From positions 186,001 through 250,000 of the forward strand of contig JAKOVH010000016.1 in assembly GCA_029782145.1 (NCBI GenBank): a stretch of DNA of 64,000 bases. The letters run 5' to 3'. Under the pieces are notes generated by a model that saw only the letters and a program-made list of their open reading frames with translations, searched no databases and was not told the DNA's origin. Of this stretch, positions 1 to 9,641 are shown piece after piece (the first letter of the stretch is position 1; each line of letters begins with the position of its first letter). Position numbers and translations under genes: made by a program. This DNA comes from Actinomycetes bacterium. Its GTDB lineage: Bacteria > Actinomycetota > Acidimicrobiia > Acidimicrobiales > Acidimicrobilacustridaceae.

Positions 1-541
1 AGGCCCGCCAGCCAGCGCCGGCCGCCGCCACCACGCGGTGGCCCGGAGCGTCGGGCCCGAGGCCGGCCGCGGTGCGCCCGCCGGCCAGCTCCACCGCCGC
101 GGCCGGGGGGACCGAGCCGAACGCGTAGATCTGGCCGTGGGGGTGGGCGATGGTGGCGCCCACCTCCGGGCCGCGGTTCTCGAACACCAGCACGTAGTCG
201 ACGTCGGGCCGGGAGCCGAGGGCGGCCGAGCGGTCGGCCCACAGGTCGACGACCCGCCGGGCCTCCGCCGGGGACAGGTCGGCGAAGGAGGCGTCGTGGC
301 GCGGCGTGTAGAGCACGATCTCGGCACGCTGGCCGGGGAACGGCGGCCACCGGTTGGGGAACGCCTTGACCTCGTAGGGCTCCGGCGCCTCCAGCCCGCC
401 CGGGCAGAACGGGCAGCCGTGGGCCGGGAGGTTGGGCCGGTCCTGGCGGCTCGGCACGATCCACGTCGAGGCGCCGGTCAGCGGGTCGACGCGCTCACCG
501 GGCCCGCGCTGGTGCTCGTGCGAAGGGGCCGGGGCGTCCAC
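1..541 (-). CDS. galT: Galactose-1-phosphate uridylyltransferase, 3' end outside window
   Basis: The reverse-strand frame reads through the window edge without a stop, so only the N-terminal 180 residues are present. It shows the GalT opening VDPLTGASTWIVPSRQDRPN, the zinc-site segment HGCPFCPGG and the active-site motif HPHGQIYAF, whose second His is the uridylylated nucleophile in the family. The enzyme exchanges UMP between UDP-glucose and galactose-1-phosphate in the Leloir pathway. The start is taken as the GTG at 541, a few codons before the conserved motif. No strong ribosome site is visible there, and the same frame stays open upstream, so the start is uncertain. It is divergent from the hydrolase at 613. 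Confidence 0.9.
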   Translation of the reverse strand, partial: MDAPAPSHEHQRGPGERVDPLTGASTWIVPSRQDRPNLPAHGCPFCPGGLEAPEPYEVKAFPNRWPPFPGQRAEIVLYTPRHDASFADLSPAEARRVVDLWADRSAALGSRPDVDYVLVFENRGPEVGATIAHPHGQIYAFGSVPPAAAVELAGGRTAAGLGPDAPGHRVVAAAGAGWRA

Positions 542-612
542 GGCGCCGCACCGTAGCCGGGGAGGTGACGGCGCCGGCCGTGCGCTTGACCGCACCGAGG
601 CCCCGAAGGAAC

Positions 613-1497
613 ATGCCGCCCATGCGCGCCCCGGCCAACGGCATCGAGCTCGAGTACGAGACCTTCGGCGACCCGCAGGACCCGCCCCTGCTGCTCGTCA
701 TGGGCCTCGGCGCCCAGCTCGTGTGGTGGCATCCCGAGCTCTGCCACAGCCTCGTCGACCGGGGCTTCTACGTGATCCGGTTCGACAACCGCGACGTCGG
801 GCTGTCCACCAAGGTCGACACCCACATCGACGTGCTCGCCGCGGTCGCCGGCGTGCTGCAGGGCGAACAGGTGGAGGCGCCGTACGACCTCACCGACATG
901 GCCGCCGACGCGTGGGGGCTGTGCGACCACCTCGGGCTCGACCGCGTGCACCTCTTCGGCGGCTCCCTCGGCGGGATGATCGTCCAGCAGATGGCCATCG
1001 ACCGGCCCGACCGGGTGGCCACCCTCACGTCGTTCATGTCGACCACCGGCGACCCCGACGTCGGTCAGCCCACCCCGGAGGCGCTGGCGGTGCTGCTCGA
1101 GCCGTCGCCCGCCGACCGCGACCTGTTCGTCGCCAAGGCCGTCGAGTCGGGCAAGGTCCTCAACGGCCCGGAGCACTGCGACCTGGACTGGATCGCCGAG
1201 CGGGCGGCGCTGTCGTTCGACCGCTGCTTCCATCCCGACGGCGTCGCCAACCAGCTCCTCGCCATCCTCGTCTCGCCGTCCCGGTCGGCCGGTCTGCGCC
1301 GCCTCGACCTCCCGTCACTCGTGATCCACGGCGACGCCGACCCGCTCATCACCATCAGCGGCGGCGAGCGCACCGCCGAGTGCCTCCAGGGGTCGGAGTT
1401 CCTGCGGCTCGACGGGATGGGGCACGATCTGCCCCGCTACTTCTGGGCGACGGTGATCCACCACGTGGTGTCCCTCGCCGCCCGCGCCGCCGCCTGA
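613..1497 (+). CDS. Alpha/beta hydrolase (esterase/enol-lactonase type)
   Basis: This is a 294-residue alpha/beta-hydrolase. The nucleophile elbow GGSLGGM places Ser118, HGDADPL gives the likely acid Asp243, and GMGHDLP gives His271, a complete triad in the usual order. It resembles the RdmC/3-oxoadipate enol-lactonase group, but the substrate cannot be read from sequence. The ATG at 613 is preferred because GAAGGA lies just upstream; the frame is also open from a GTG at 565. There is no signal peptide, so it is likely cytoplasmic. The CoA transferase at 1537 starts 39 nt downstream and may share the transcript. Confidence 0.85.
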   Translation: MPPMRAPANGIELEYETFGDPQDPPLLLVMGLGAQLVWWHPELCHSLVDRGFYVIRFDNRDVGLSTKVDTHIDVLAAVAGVLQGEQVEAPYDLTDMAADAWGLCDHLGLDRVHLFGGSLGGMIVQQMAIDRPDRVATLTSFMSTTGDPDVGQPTPEALAVLLEPSPADRDLFVAKAVESGKVLNGPEHCDLDWIAERAALSFDRCFHPDGVANQLLAILVSPSRSAGLRRLDLPSLVIHGDADPLITISGGERTAECLQGSEFLRLDGMGHDLPRYFWATVIHHVVSLAARAAA

Positions 1498-1536
1498 GCG
1501 GCACCCGACCGACCACCCGAGGGGGAGACGACGACG

Positions 1537-2685
<1,149 letters not shown>

Positions 2686-2763
2686 CGGCCCGGCGGCCAG
2701 CGCACCCGGCGGCCAGCGCACCGGGCGGCACGGGCAGCCGGCGCCCGGCCCCAGGCACCTCGG

Positions 2764-2769
2764 TAGGCT
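2764..2769 (+). promoter_or_regulatory. TAGGCT -10 box of a predicted leaderless promoter
   Basis: TAGGCT lies 7 nt before the ATG at 2777 and no ribosome site is present. A start point at or next to the initiation codon is inferred. It is one of a recurring set in this window. Confidence 0.5.
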
Positions 2770-2776
2770 CACCCCG

Positions 2777-3613
2777 ATGGCGACCCTCGTGTGCTTCCAC
2801 GCCCATCCCGATGACGAGTCGATCGCCACCGGCGGCACCATGGCCCTCGCCGCCCGTGCCGGGCACCGCGTCGTGCTGGTGGTGGCCACGCGCGGCGAGC
2901 TGGGCGAGCCGGTGCCGGGCGTCCTGCGCGACGGCGAAGCGCTGTGGGAGCGCCGCGTCGTCGAGACCGAGCGCTCCGCCGCGGTGCTCGGCGCCGACCG
3001 GGTGGAGTTCCTCGGCTACGAGGACAGCGGGATGATGGGCGAGCCCACCAACGACAACCCGGCGTGCTTCTGGCAGGCCGACCTCGACGAGGCCTCCGAC
3101 CGGCTGGCGGCGATCCTGCGCGACGTCGGCACCGACGTGCTCACCGTCTACGACGACCACGGCGGCTACGGGCACCCCGACCACATCCAGGTGCACCGCG
3201 TGGGCGTGCGGGCCGCCGAGAAGGCCGGCGTGCGGGCGGTGTTCCAGTCGACCATGAACCGCGACCACGTCCGCCGCTCGATGGAGCAGGCCGGCATCGA
3301 CGTCGAGCGGGAGCTCGAGCAGGCCGAGGAGGGCGTCGACGCCGCTGCGGTGGAGCAGGCCCGGGCCCGGGCCGAGAGCGACGAGTTCGGCTCGCCCGAG
3401 GCGCTCATCACCCACGCCGTCGACGTCACCGCCGTGATCGACCAGAAGCGGCGGGCCATGGAGGCCCACGCCAGCCAGATCGCCCCCGACTCGTTCTTCT
3501 TGTCGATGCCGCCGGAGGTGTTCACCCGCGCCTTCGGCACCGAGTGGTACATCGCCCTCGGGGCCACCCGCGCCGACGGCGAGCCGTTCGCCACCGCGCT
3601 GCTGCCCGCCTGA
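2777..3613 (+). CDS. PIG-L family deacetylase (LmbE-like)
   Basis: This 278-residue protein carries the zinc-binding AHPDDES motif near its N-terminus and a downstream GHPDH motif that supplies the third metal ligand. The family hydrolyses N-acyl groups from amino-sugar substrates, including the mycothiol enzymes MshB and Mca. It matches the general family but not clearly either of those, so the substrate is left open. There is no signal peptide. It appears to start its own transcript from the box at 2764. Confidence 0.85.
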   Translation: MATLVCFHAHPDDESIATGGTMALAARAGHRVVLVVATRGELGEPVPGVLRDGEALWERRVVETERSAAVLGADRVEFLGYEDSGMMGEPTNDNPACFWQADLDEASDRLAAILRDVGTDVLTVYDDHGGYGHPDHIQVHRVGVRAAEKAGVRAVFQSTMNRDHVRRSMEQAGIDVERELEQAEEGVDAAAVEQARARAESDEFGSPEALITHAVDVTAVIDQKRRAMEAHASQIAPDSFFLSMPPEVFTRAFGTEWYIALGATRADGEPFATALLPA

Positions 3614-3706
3614 GCGCCGCCTCTGCCACGTCGCAGCACCGCGCCGCAGCCGCGCCCGTGCGCGGCTGGGCTGTGCCAAGCTTCACCGCAGCCGGGGGAG
3701 GGGAAC

Positions 3707-5269
3707 ATGGGCCGAAGGTTCCGGGCGCTGCTCGCGCTCGTCGCGGTGTCGGTTCTGGTGGTCGGCGCCTGCTCGTCCGACGACGACGGCGCTCACAGCC
3801 CGACCACCACGACGGTCACCGAGCGCGAGCCGACCCGACCGGCCGGCTCGGTCGCCGTGCCCGTGCCGGAGGTGCGCCAGCTGGCCGACCCGGGCAAGGG
3901 CGCCACCGTGCTGGGGCCGGCCGACGTCGACCTGGCCACCATGGGCTACGAGGAGCACGAGCTGGTCGTGGCCGGCACCGCCACCGCCTACACCAGCGCC
4001 GGTCCCCTGAGCCCCGACGGCAGGTGGTCGGTCACGCCCGACGCCGCCGCCAGCGCGCCCTACACCACTCGCGTCGTGGTGCGGCGCCCCGCCGACCCGG
4101 CCGCCTTCGACGGCACGGTCTACGTCGAGTGGCTCAACGTGTCCGGCGGGCTCGACGCCGATCCGATGTGGGACTTCGCCGGTGTGGAGCTGGTGCGCTC
4201 CGGGGCGGCGTGGGTCGGGGTGAGCGCCCAGAAGGTGGGCATCGAGGGCGGGGGCAACGCACTCGGCGCGGCCTTGGCGCTCAAGAACGCCGACCCCGCC
4301 CGCTACGGCGAGCTGAGCCACCCGGGCGACGACTGGAGCTACGACATCTACAGCCAGGTCGGCATGGCGGTCTGGGACGACGCCGCCACGGTGCTCGGCG
4401 GGCTGGAGCCCCGGCGGGTGATCGCCATGGGCGAGTCGCAGTCGGCGATCCGGCTCACCACCTACACCGACGCGGTGCAGCCGCTCGTCGACGTCTACGA
4501 CGGCATCGTGCAGCACAGCCGCGGGGCGCGCGGTGCGGCGCTCTCCACCGCGCCCCGGGCCGACGTCCCGGCTCCCAGCCCGACCCTGGTGCGCACCGAC
4601 CTCGACGTGCCCGTCTTCGTGATCGTGGCCGAGACCGATGTGGCCGGCGACCGCCTCGGCTACGGCCGGGCCCGCCAGCCCGACACCGACCTCGTCCGGG
4701 CGTGGGAGATGGCCGGCACCTCCCACGCCGACGCCTACAGCCTCGGCCTCGGCGGTCAGGACGACGGCTCCGGGGCCGCCGACGCCGCCCTGTTCGAGGC
4801 CATGCGCAACCCGCCCAGCTCCGTCTACGGCGGGGTCATCACCTGCGAGGCGCCGATCAACGCCGGACCCCACACCTACGTGCTGCGCACCGTGCTGCAC
4901 GACATCGACCGGTGGATCGCCACCGGTGAGGCGCCGCCCTCACAACCACCACTGGAGATCGACGCAGCCGGCACCGACTACGTGCGCGACGGCAACGGCA
5001 TCGCTCTGGGCGGCGTGCGCACGCCCCAGGTCGACGTGCCCGTGGCGCGCCTCTCCGGGCTCGGGCAGTCGGGGGCGGGCTTCTGCTTCCTGTTCGGCAC
5101 CACGGTGCCGTTCCACGCCGCCGCCCTGGCCGCCGCCTACCCGGACCACCAGGCCTTCACCGTCCGTTGGGACCAGGCGGTGGGCCGCGCCGTCGACGCC
5201 GGGGTGCTGCTCGACGCCGACGCCCAGCGGTTGCGCCAGGTGGCGGCGGCGTCGACCATCGGGCGTTGA
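3707..5269 (+). CDS. Exported lipoprotein with alpha/beta-hydrolase (Abhydrolase_10-type) domain
   Basis: The 520-residue product starts with a signal peptide ending in the lipobox VVGAC, followed by a Ser/Asp/Thr-rich tether (SSDDDGAHSPTTTT). It is therefore predicted to be lipid-anchored outside the membrane. The body matches the alpha/beta-hydrolase domain-containing family: YVEWLNVSGGLDADP, GVSAQKVG, and the elbow MGESQSAIR with the presumed nucleophile Ser. A strong purine-rich ribosome site (GGGGGAGGGG) precedes the ATG. Members are thought to be esterases, but the substrate is unknown. The gene stands alone and is followed by a hairpin at 5271. Confidence 0.8.
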   Translation: MGRRFRALLALVAVSVLVVGACSSDDDGAHSPTTTTVTEREPTRPAGSVAVPVPEVRQLADPGKGATVLGPADVDLATMGYEEHELVVAGTATAYTSAGPLSPDGRWSVTPDAAASAPYTTRVVVRRPADPAAFDGTVYVEWLNVSGGLDADPMWDFAGVELVRSGAAWVGVSAQKVGIEGGGNALGAALALKNADPARYGELSHPGDDWSYDIYSQVGMAVWDDAATVLGGLEPRRVIAMGESQSAIRLTTYTDAVQPLVDVYDGIVQHSRGARGAALSTAPRADVPAPSPTLVRTDLDVPVFVIVAETDVAGDRLGYGRARQPDTDLVRAWEMAGTSHADAYSLGLGGQDDGSGAADAALFEAMRNPPSSVYGGVITCEAPINAGPHTYVLRTVLHDIDRWIATGEAPPSQPPLEIDAAGTDYVRDGNGIALGGVRTPQVDVPVARLSGLGQSGAGFCFLFGTTVPFHAAALAAAYPDHQAFTVRWDQAVGRAVDAGVLLDADAQRLRQVAAASTIGR

Positions 5270-5270
5270 C

Positions 5271-5300
5271 CGGCACGGGGCGCCCCGGCCGGGTGTGCCG
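5271..5300 (+). terminator. Stem-loop after the lipoprotein gene
   Basis: CGGCAC and GTGCCG pair around a GC-rich core containing GGGGCGCCCC, two nt after the stop codon. There is no T-tract. The rest of the gap to 5513 shows no recognisable element apart from the ribosome site of the next gene. Confidence 0.45.
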
Positions 5301-5513
5301 AGCGGGGCCCGCTTGATCATCAGCTCTCCTCTGTCGTGGGCCCTCGGGCGAGGACGCGCGGCGGACGCTACGGGCGGGGTCGGCGGCGGTGGTGGACGGT
5401 CAGCAACACTTCACGCCTGGTTCACGCGACGGCAGAGGGCGTCGGGGACAGGGATGGGCAGGTTGGCCTCGTGGGCGGGTAGGTGGTCGGTGTCGCCGAA
5501 CGAGGGAGGGCCA

Positions 5514-6017
5514 ATGGACGGTTCGACCGTGCTCGTCATCGTGATCGCCGCCGCCGTGGTGCTGATCGCCGCCATCATCGTCATCGCGCTCGTGCGCCGG
5601 GGTCGCCCGGCGCGGCTCGAGAAGCGCCGCCAGGAGGCCACCGCCCGCCGGCGTGAGGCCGAGCAGCGCACCGCCGACGCTCTCGACCTCGAGGCCGAGT
5701 CGCGCGACCGGGCGGCACGATCGGAGGCCAAGCGGGCCGAGGCGGCAGCCGCCTCCGCCGAGGCCCGCCGCGAAGCCCTCCGGGCCGAGGAGCAGCAGGA
5801 GGAGGCCCAGCGCCTGGCCCGGGAGGCCGCGCAGCACCGCGCCGCGGCCGACCGCATCGACCCCGACCTGCGCGAACGGGCGAGTGCCGAGCGGGCCGAC
5901 GCCGACCACCGCGACGCGGATCAGCACGACGCAGACCAGCACGACGCCGATCGGGCCGACGGCCAGCATGCCGGGGCCCAGCGGTCGCGCTCGGAGCAGG
6001 CCAGGGCCGAGCGCTGA
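5514..6017 (+). CDS. Single-pass membrane protein with charged coiled coil
   Basis: This 167-residue protein is not assigned to a family. Residues about 5-27 form one strongly hydrophobic helix (VLVIVIAAAVVLIAAIIVIA), followed by RRGR, so the long tail should be cytoplasmic. The tail is a highly charged Ala/Glu/Arg helix typical of coiled coils (about residues 35-115), then four tandem five-residue units of the form DADxx (DADHR, DADQH, DADQH, DADRA). The ATG follows a GGGAGGG ribosome site; the reading frame is open far upstream but lacks coding character there. It is convergent with the ABC transporter genes. Confidence 0.65.
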   Translation: MDGSTVLVIVIAAAVVLIAAIIVIALVRRGRPARLEKRRQEATARRREAEQRTADALDLEAESRDRAARSEAKRAEAAAASAEARREALRAEEQQEEAQRLAREAAQHRAAADRIDPDLRERASAERADADHRDADQHDADQHDADRADGQHAGAQRSRSEQARAER

Positions 6018-6029
6018 CCGCCGCCGCGG

Positions 6030-6887
6030 CTAGGCGATCACCCGCTTGCGGAAGAACCTGATGCCGATGGCGCCGAACAGCAACCCGAAGCCGACGACGG
6101 CCGGATAGACGGCCCACAGCGACATGGTGGGCACGTCGGTGAGGGCGGCCCGGAAGCCCTCGCTCACGTAGACGAGCGGGTTGACGAGCACCGCCACCTG
6201 CAGCCAGCGGATGGGCTCGAGCGCCGCCCACGAGTAGTAGATGCAGCCCAGGAAGGTGATGGGCAGCACGACCACGCCGAACAGCATCGGCACGGTGCGG
6301 GGGTTGAAGACGGTGCCGAACATGAGCCCCAGGGCCGAGCACATGAGGCAGGCGAGCGGGGCGAACGTCACCAGCACCAGCCAGTGGATCTTCAGGTGCA
6401 CCGGCGTGGCGGGCACGACCGCGGCGATCGGGAACACGATGAGCGCGGCGAACAGGCCCTGCAGCGCACCCGACACGATCTTCTCCACCGCCACCAGCGA
6501 CACCGGCAGCGGGGCGAGGACCCGGTCCTCGATCTCCCGGGTGACGCCGAACTCGGTGACCATCGGGAGGGCCACGGCCTGGATGCCCTGGAACAGCACG
6601 GCCAGGGCGATGACACCGGCCACCAGCAGGGTGGAGAACGCCGAGGAGTTGGCGCCGCCCACGCCCTGCCCGATCTTCGGGAACACGTAGGCGAACACGA
6701 ACACCAACAGCAGCGGCTGCAGGATGGTGCGGGGGATGAACTCCCGCAGGTTCTTGCGCAGCACCACCAGATCGCGCAGCAACAGCGCCGCGAACGCGGC
6801 GGTGGTCGCCGAGCGGGTGCTGCGCAGCCGGGGCGCCAGGGTGGTGGTGCTCGCAGCGGCGGTGTCGGTGCCCTCGACGGCGGTCAT
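6030..6887 (-). CDS. ABC-2 type exporter permease (DrrB-like)
   Basis: The 285-residue product has about six membrane segments after an N-terminal cytoplasmic stretch, and the ABC-2 pattern around REIEDRVLAPLPVSLVAVEK, the helix that couples to the ATPase. It pairs with the ATPase encoded immediately upstream; the two genes overlap by 4 nt (ATGA at 6884-6887), so they are translationally coupled. DrrAB-type pairs export drugs, lipids or polysaccharides, and nothing nearby defines the cargo. Confidence 0.88.
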   Translation of the reverse strand: MTAVEGTDTAAASTTTLAPRLRSTRSATTAAFAALLLRDLVVLRKNLREFIPRTILQPLLLVFVFAYVFPKIGQGVGGANSSAFSTLLVAGVIALAVLFQGIQAVALPMVTEFGVTREIEDRVLAPLPVSLVAVEKIVSGALQGLFAALIVFPIAAVVPATPVHLKIHWLVLVTFAPLACLMCSALGLMFGTVFNPRTVPMLFGVVVLPITFLGCIYYSWAALEPIRWLQVAVLVNPLVYVSEGFRAALTDVPTMSLWAVYPAVVGFGLLFGAIGIRFFRKRVIA

Positions 6888-7891
6888 TCGCGCAGCTCCT
6901 TGCCGGTGAGGTGGATGAACACGGTCTCGAGGGTGGGCTCCTCGACGCGGAGGTCGTGGACGACGACGCCTGCTGCCTCGGCCTGTGCCACCACCGCTGG
7001 CAGCACGCCGCGTGCGCCGCGCACGCCGAGGCGCACGGTGTCGTCGACGACCTCGGCGCTCGTGGCTCCCGGCACCGTGCCCGTCAGGTGGGCGGCGAAC
7101 GCGGGGAGGTCAGCAGCAGAGCCGTCGGCGCCGGGCCCGGTGGCGATGGTGACGACCGTGTCGGCACCGATCGACGCCTTGAGCCGCTCGGGCGTGTCGA
7201 GGGCGAGGATCCGGCCGTGGTCGATGATGGCCAGCCGGTGGCAGAGCTGGTCGGCCTCCTCCATGTAGTGCGTGGTGAGCAGGATGGTCTGGCCCTCGTC
7301 GTGGAGCTCACCGAGGATCTCCCAGAGGGCGATGCGGCTCTGGGGGTCGAGCCCGGCGGTCGGCTCGTCGAGGAACAGGATCGATGGGCGGTGCATCACC
7401 GCCCGAGCCACCATCAGGCGCTGCGCCATGCCCCCCGACAGGGCCAGCACCGGCGCCTTCGCCCGCTCCCGCAGGCGGAACTGCTCGAGCAGCCGGTCGC
7501 TCTCCCGCCTGGCGTCGCGGTTCGACATGCCGAAGAACCGGCCGTGGAAGTAGAGGTTCTCCCACACCGACAGGGCCCGGTCGAGCGTGTTCGACTGGGG
7601 GACCACGCCGATGAGCTGGCGGGCCGTGGCGGGCTGCGCCACGACGTCGATGCCGCCGACGAAGGCGCGGCCGCCCGTGGGCAGCACGCGGGTGGTGAGC
7701 ATGCCGGCGGTGGTGCTCTTCCCCGCCCCGTTCGGACCGAGCAGGCCGAAGATCTCGCCCTGGTGCACGGTGAGGTCGAGCCCGTCGACCGCCAGCACGT
7801 CGCCGGGGTAGACCTTGGTGAGGCCTTCGGTGCGGATCACCACCTCGGTCGTCGGCCCCGCCACCGGGACCGCCGCGCTCGTCGTCGTCAT
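6884..7891 (-). CDS. ABC exporter ATP-binding protein (DrrA-like)
   Basis: This 335-residue ATPase shows Walker A GPNGAGKST, the Q-loop region VVPQSNTLD, signature LSGGMAQRLMVARA, Walker B ILFLDEPTAGLDP and the H-loop TTHYMEEAD. A C-terminal domain of the DrrA type (VHDLRVEEPTLETVFIHLTG) follows. The start is the ATG at 7891 because GAGGGGG lies 6 nt upstream; the frame is also open upstream inside map. It energises the permease encoded next to it. Confidence 0.9.
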   Translation of the reverse strand: MTTTSAAVPVAGPTTEVVIRTEGLTKVYPGDVLAVDGLDLTVHQGEIFGLLGPNGAGKSTTAGMLTTRVLPTGGRAFVGGIDVVAQPATARQLIGVVPQSNTLDRALSVWENLYFHGRFFGMSNRDARRESDRLLEQFRLRERAKAPVLALSGGMAQRLMVARAVMHRPSILFLDEPTAGLDPQSRIALWEILGELHDEGQTILLTTHYMEEADQLCHRLAIIDHGRILALDTPERLKASIGADTVVTIATGPGADGSAADLPAFAAHLTGTVPGATSAEVVDDTVRLGVRGARGVLPAVVAQAEAAGVVVHDLRVEEPTLETVFIHLTGKELRE

Positions 7892-7904
7892 GGGCACCCC
7901 CTCG

Positions 7905-8216
7905 TCATCGGTCGGCGTCGAGCCCGTCGGAGTCTCGCAGGCCCGCCAGGGCGCCCGCTCCCCGGAAGACGTGGCGGCGCTCGTCGGAGCGCACGACCAG
8001 CGCGTCGCCCTGGAGGAGGCGGCCGTCCTCGAGCACGGCCATGACCAGCCGGCAGGGCGCCGGCTCGAACGCGGTGGTGGGCGGTGACGTGGCGACGAGC
8101 TCCCAGTCGAGGTCGTCGGTCTCGTCGCGGCGCACCACCAGCAGGTCGGCCTGCAGCACGGGCAGCTCGGTGTCGTCGACGTGGACCTGCCCCAGGGTGA
8201 AGCGGGCGTGGCGCAC
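7905..8216 (-). CDS. Conserved-looking small protein of unknown function
   Basis: This 103-residue protein is not recognised. It starts with GTG at 8216, 4 nt after the map stop, and ends 13 nt before the ABC ATPase start. It therefore probably lies in one transcript running map to exporter. The composition is that of a soluble, beta-rich domain (VHVDDTELPVLQADLLVVRR) with no membrane segment or Cys. Codon use matches its neighbours, which supports it being a real gene. Confidence 0.6.
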   Translation of the reverse strand: MRHARFTLGQVHVDDTELPVLQADLLVVRRDETDDLDWELVATSPPTTAFEPAPCRLVMAVLEDGRLLQGDALVVRSDERRHVFRGAGALAGLRDSDGLDADR

Positions 8217-8220
8217 GCGC

Positions 8221-9147
8221 TCAGCGACCGCCGGCGAGGGTGAGCACCTCGACACCGTCGTCGGTGACGAGCACCGTGTGCTCGAACTGCGCGGTGCGGC
8301 TGCCGTCGGCGGTGACCGCGGTCCAGTCGTCGTCCCAGATCCGGTGCAGGCCCGTGCCCATCGAGATCATGGGCTCGATGGTGAACACCATGCCCGGCTC
8401 CATCACGGTGGTGAGCCGCGGCTCGTAGTAGTGGGGGATCTGCAGGTCGGTGTGGAACTGCTCGCCGATGCCGTGGCCCACGAAGGCCCGCACCACCTGG
8501 TAGCCGTGGGCGGTGGCGTGGGTCTCGATGGCCCGACCGATGTCGGAGAACGCCCGGCCGGGGCCGACCGCGGCGATGCCCCGTTCGAGGCACTCCCGTG
8601 TGACCTCCACCAGGCGGCGCGAGGCGTCGTCGACGCGGCCCACGAGGTAGGTGGCGTTGGTGTCGCCGTGCACCCCGTCGAGGTAGATGGTGACGTCGAG
8701 GTTCACGATGTCGCCGTCGCGCAGCGGCCGGTCGTCGGGGATGCCGTGGCAGATCACCTCGTTCACCGAGGTGCACAGCGACTTCGGGTAGCCCCGGTAG
8801 TTGAGCGTGCTCGGGTAGCCGCCGCGGTCGATGTAGGCCTGGTGCACGACCGCGTCGATCTCGTCGGTGGTGACCCCCGGGGCCACGGCCGCCGCCCCGA
8901 CCTCGAGCACGTCGGCGGCGGCCCGGCAGGCGCGGCGCATGCGCTCGATCACCTCCGCGCTCTTGACGCGAGGCTCGGACCGTCGCACCGGTTCACCCGT
9001 CTCGGCGTAGTCGGGGCGGGGGATGTGGGCCGGCACGGTGCGCATGGGGCTGACGTGCCCGGGCCGGAGGCGCTCCGCGCTGTCGCGGTGGCACCGCTTG
9101 AACTTGCGGCCGCTGCCGCACCAGCACGGGTCGTTGGCCTTCAGCAT
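8221..9147 (-). CDS. map: Methionine aminopeptidase with N-terminal SEC-C zinc motif
   Basis: This 308-residue enzyme removes the initiator Met from nascent proteins. Residues 8-20 form a SEC-C zinc motif (CWCGSGRKFKRCH), also found at the end of SecA. The catalytic domain follows with the metal-binding pattern of type I MetAPs: NLDVTIYLDGVHGDTNATY supplies both Asp ligands, then GHGIGEQFH and FTIEPM, with a C-terminal Glu in FEHTVLVT. The start is the ATG at 9147, 9 nt after a TACACT box, suggesting a leaderless message. It heads the minus-strand cluster. Confidence 0.93.
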   Translation of the reverse strand: MLKANDPCWCGSGRKFKRCHRDSAERLRPGHVSPMRTVPAHIPRPDYAETGEPVRRSEPRVKSAEVIERMRRACRAAADVLEVGAAAVAPGVTTDEIDAVVHQAYIDRGGYPSTLNYRGYPKSLCTSVNEVICHGIPDDRPLRDGDIVNLDVTIYLDGVHGDTNATYLVGRVDDASRRLVEVTRECLERGIAAVGPGRAFSDIGRAIETHATAHGYQVVRAFVGHGIGEQFHTDLQIPHYYEPRLTTVMEPGMVFTIEPMISMGTGLHRIWDDDWTAVTADGSRTAQFEHTVLVTDDGVEVLTLAGGR

Positions 9148-9156
9148 GGTGCGTCG

Positions 9157-9162
9157 AGTGTA
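9157..9162 (-). promoter_or_regulatory. TACACT -10 box for map
   Basis: On the minus strand TACACT ends 9 nt before the map ATG, with no ribosome site between. Position and sequence match the other predicted leaderless promoters here. Confidence 0.5.
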
Positions 9163-9212
9163 CGGGCCGGTCCGACTGGCGCGGCGGGGTGGGCCGGGCA
9201 ACCATGCAGGCC

Positions 9213-9638
9213 ATGTCGATCATCCGCATCAACGCCATCACCGTGCCGGCCGAGGCCGGCGACGAGCTCGCCCACCGCTTCGCGGCGCGCGCCGGCGCCG
9301 TCGACGGCCAGGACGGCTTCGAGGGGTTCGAGCTGCTGAAGCCCACCGACGGGCGCACGCAGTGGCTGGTGATCACCCGTTGGCGCGACGAGGCGGCCTT
9401 CGAGGGATGGCTGAACTCCCCGGCGTTCGCCGACGGTCACCGCGGCACTGCTGGCGCACCCGGCGGTGGGCATCCCGGCGCGGCGGCCGGCGGCCATCCG
9501 GGCGGGCACCCGGGGGGGCATCCCGGTGGGCACCCGGGCGGGCACCCCGGTGGTGAAGGCGGCGAGCGGCCGGTGGGTGTGTCGAGCGAGGTCTGGGCCT
9601 ACGAGCCGGTGGTCACCGCCGGCCCCTCGGCCTCCTAG
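9213..9638 (+). CDS. MhuD-like heme-degrading monooxygenase with Gly-His-Pro repeat insert
   Basis: Residues 1-80 match the ABM-fold heme oxygenase MhuD of mycobacteria nearly end to end (IIRINAITVPAEAGDELAHR, GFEGFELLKP, FEGWLNSPAF). Asn7 and Trp66 occupy the positions of the MhuD heme-pocket residues; His76 lies near the heme-ligand position, though two residues are deleted just before it. MhuD opens heme to release iron without producing CO. Between this part and the last strand (SSEVWAYEP) there is a GGHP-type low-complexity stretch, about residues 84-114, with six His. The start is the ATG at 9213; an in-frame ATG at 9204 is possible. The product is 141 residues and cytoplasmic. Confidence 0.8.
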   Translation: MSIIRINAITVPAEAGDELAHRFAARAGAVDGQDGFEGFELLKPTDGRTQWLVITRWRDEAAFEGWLNSPAFADGHRGTAGAPGGGHPGAAAGGHPGGHPGGHPGGHPGGHPGGEGGERPVGVSSEVWAYEPVVTAGPSAS

Positions 9639-9641
9639 GTC

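Noticed and set aside
38..556. Plus-strand open frame at the left edge
   Set aside because: It is the shadow of galT, whose reverse-strand frame contains the diagnostic HPHGQIYAF and DPLTG motifs.
4638..5513. Upstream open extension of the coiled-coil protein frame
   Set aside because: This part overlaps the lipoprotein gene in another frame and is Pro/Arg/Ser noise. The ATG at 5514 has a good ribosome site and starts a clear membrane helix.
9466..9560. Possible CRISPR-like or iteron array
   Set aside because: The short GC-rich repeats are in frame and encode GGHP units inside the heme-oxygenase gene. There are no spacers and no cas genes.
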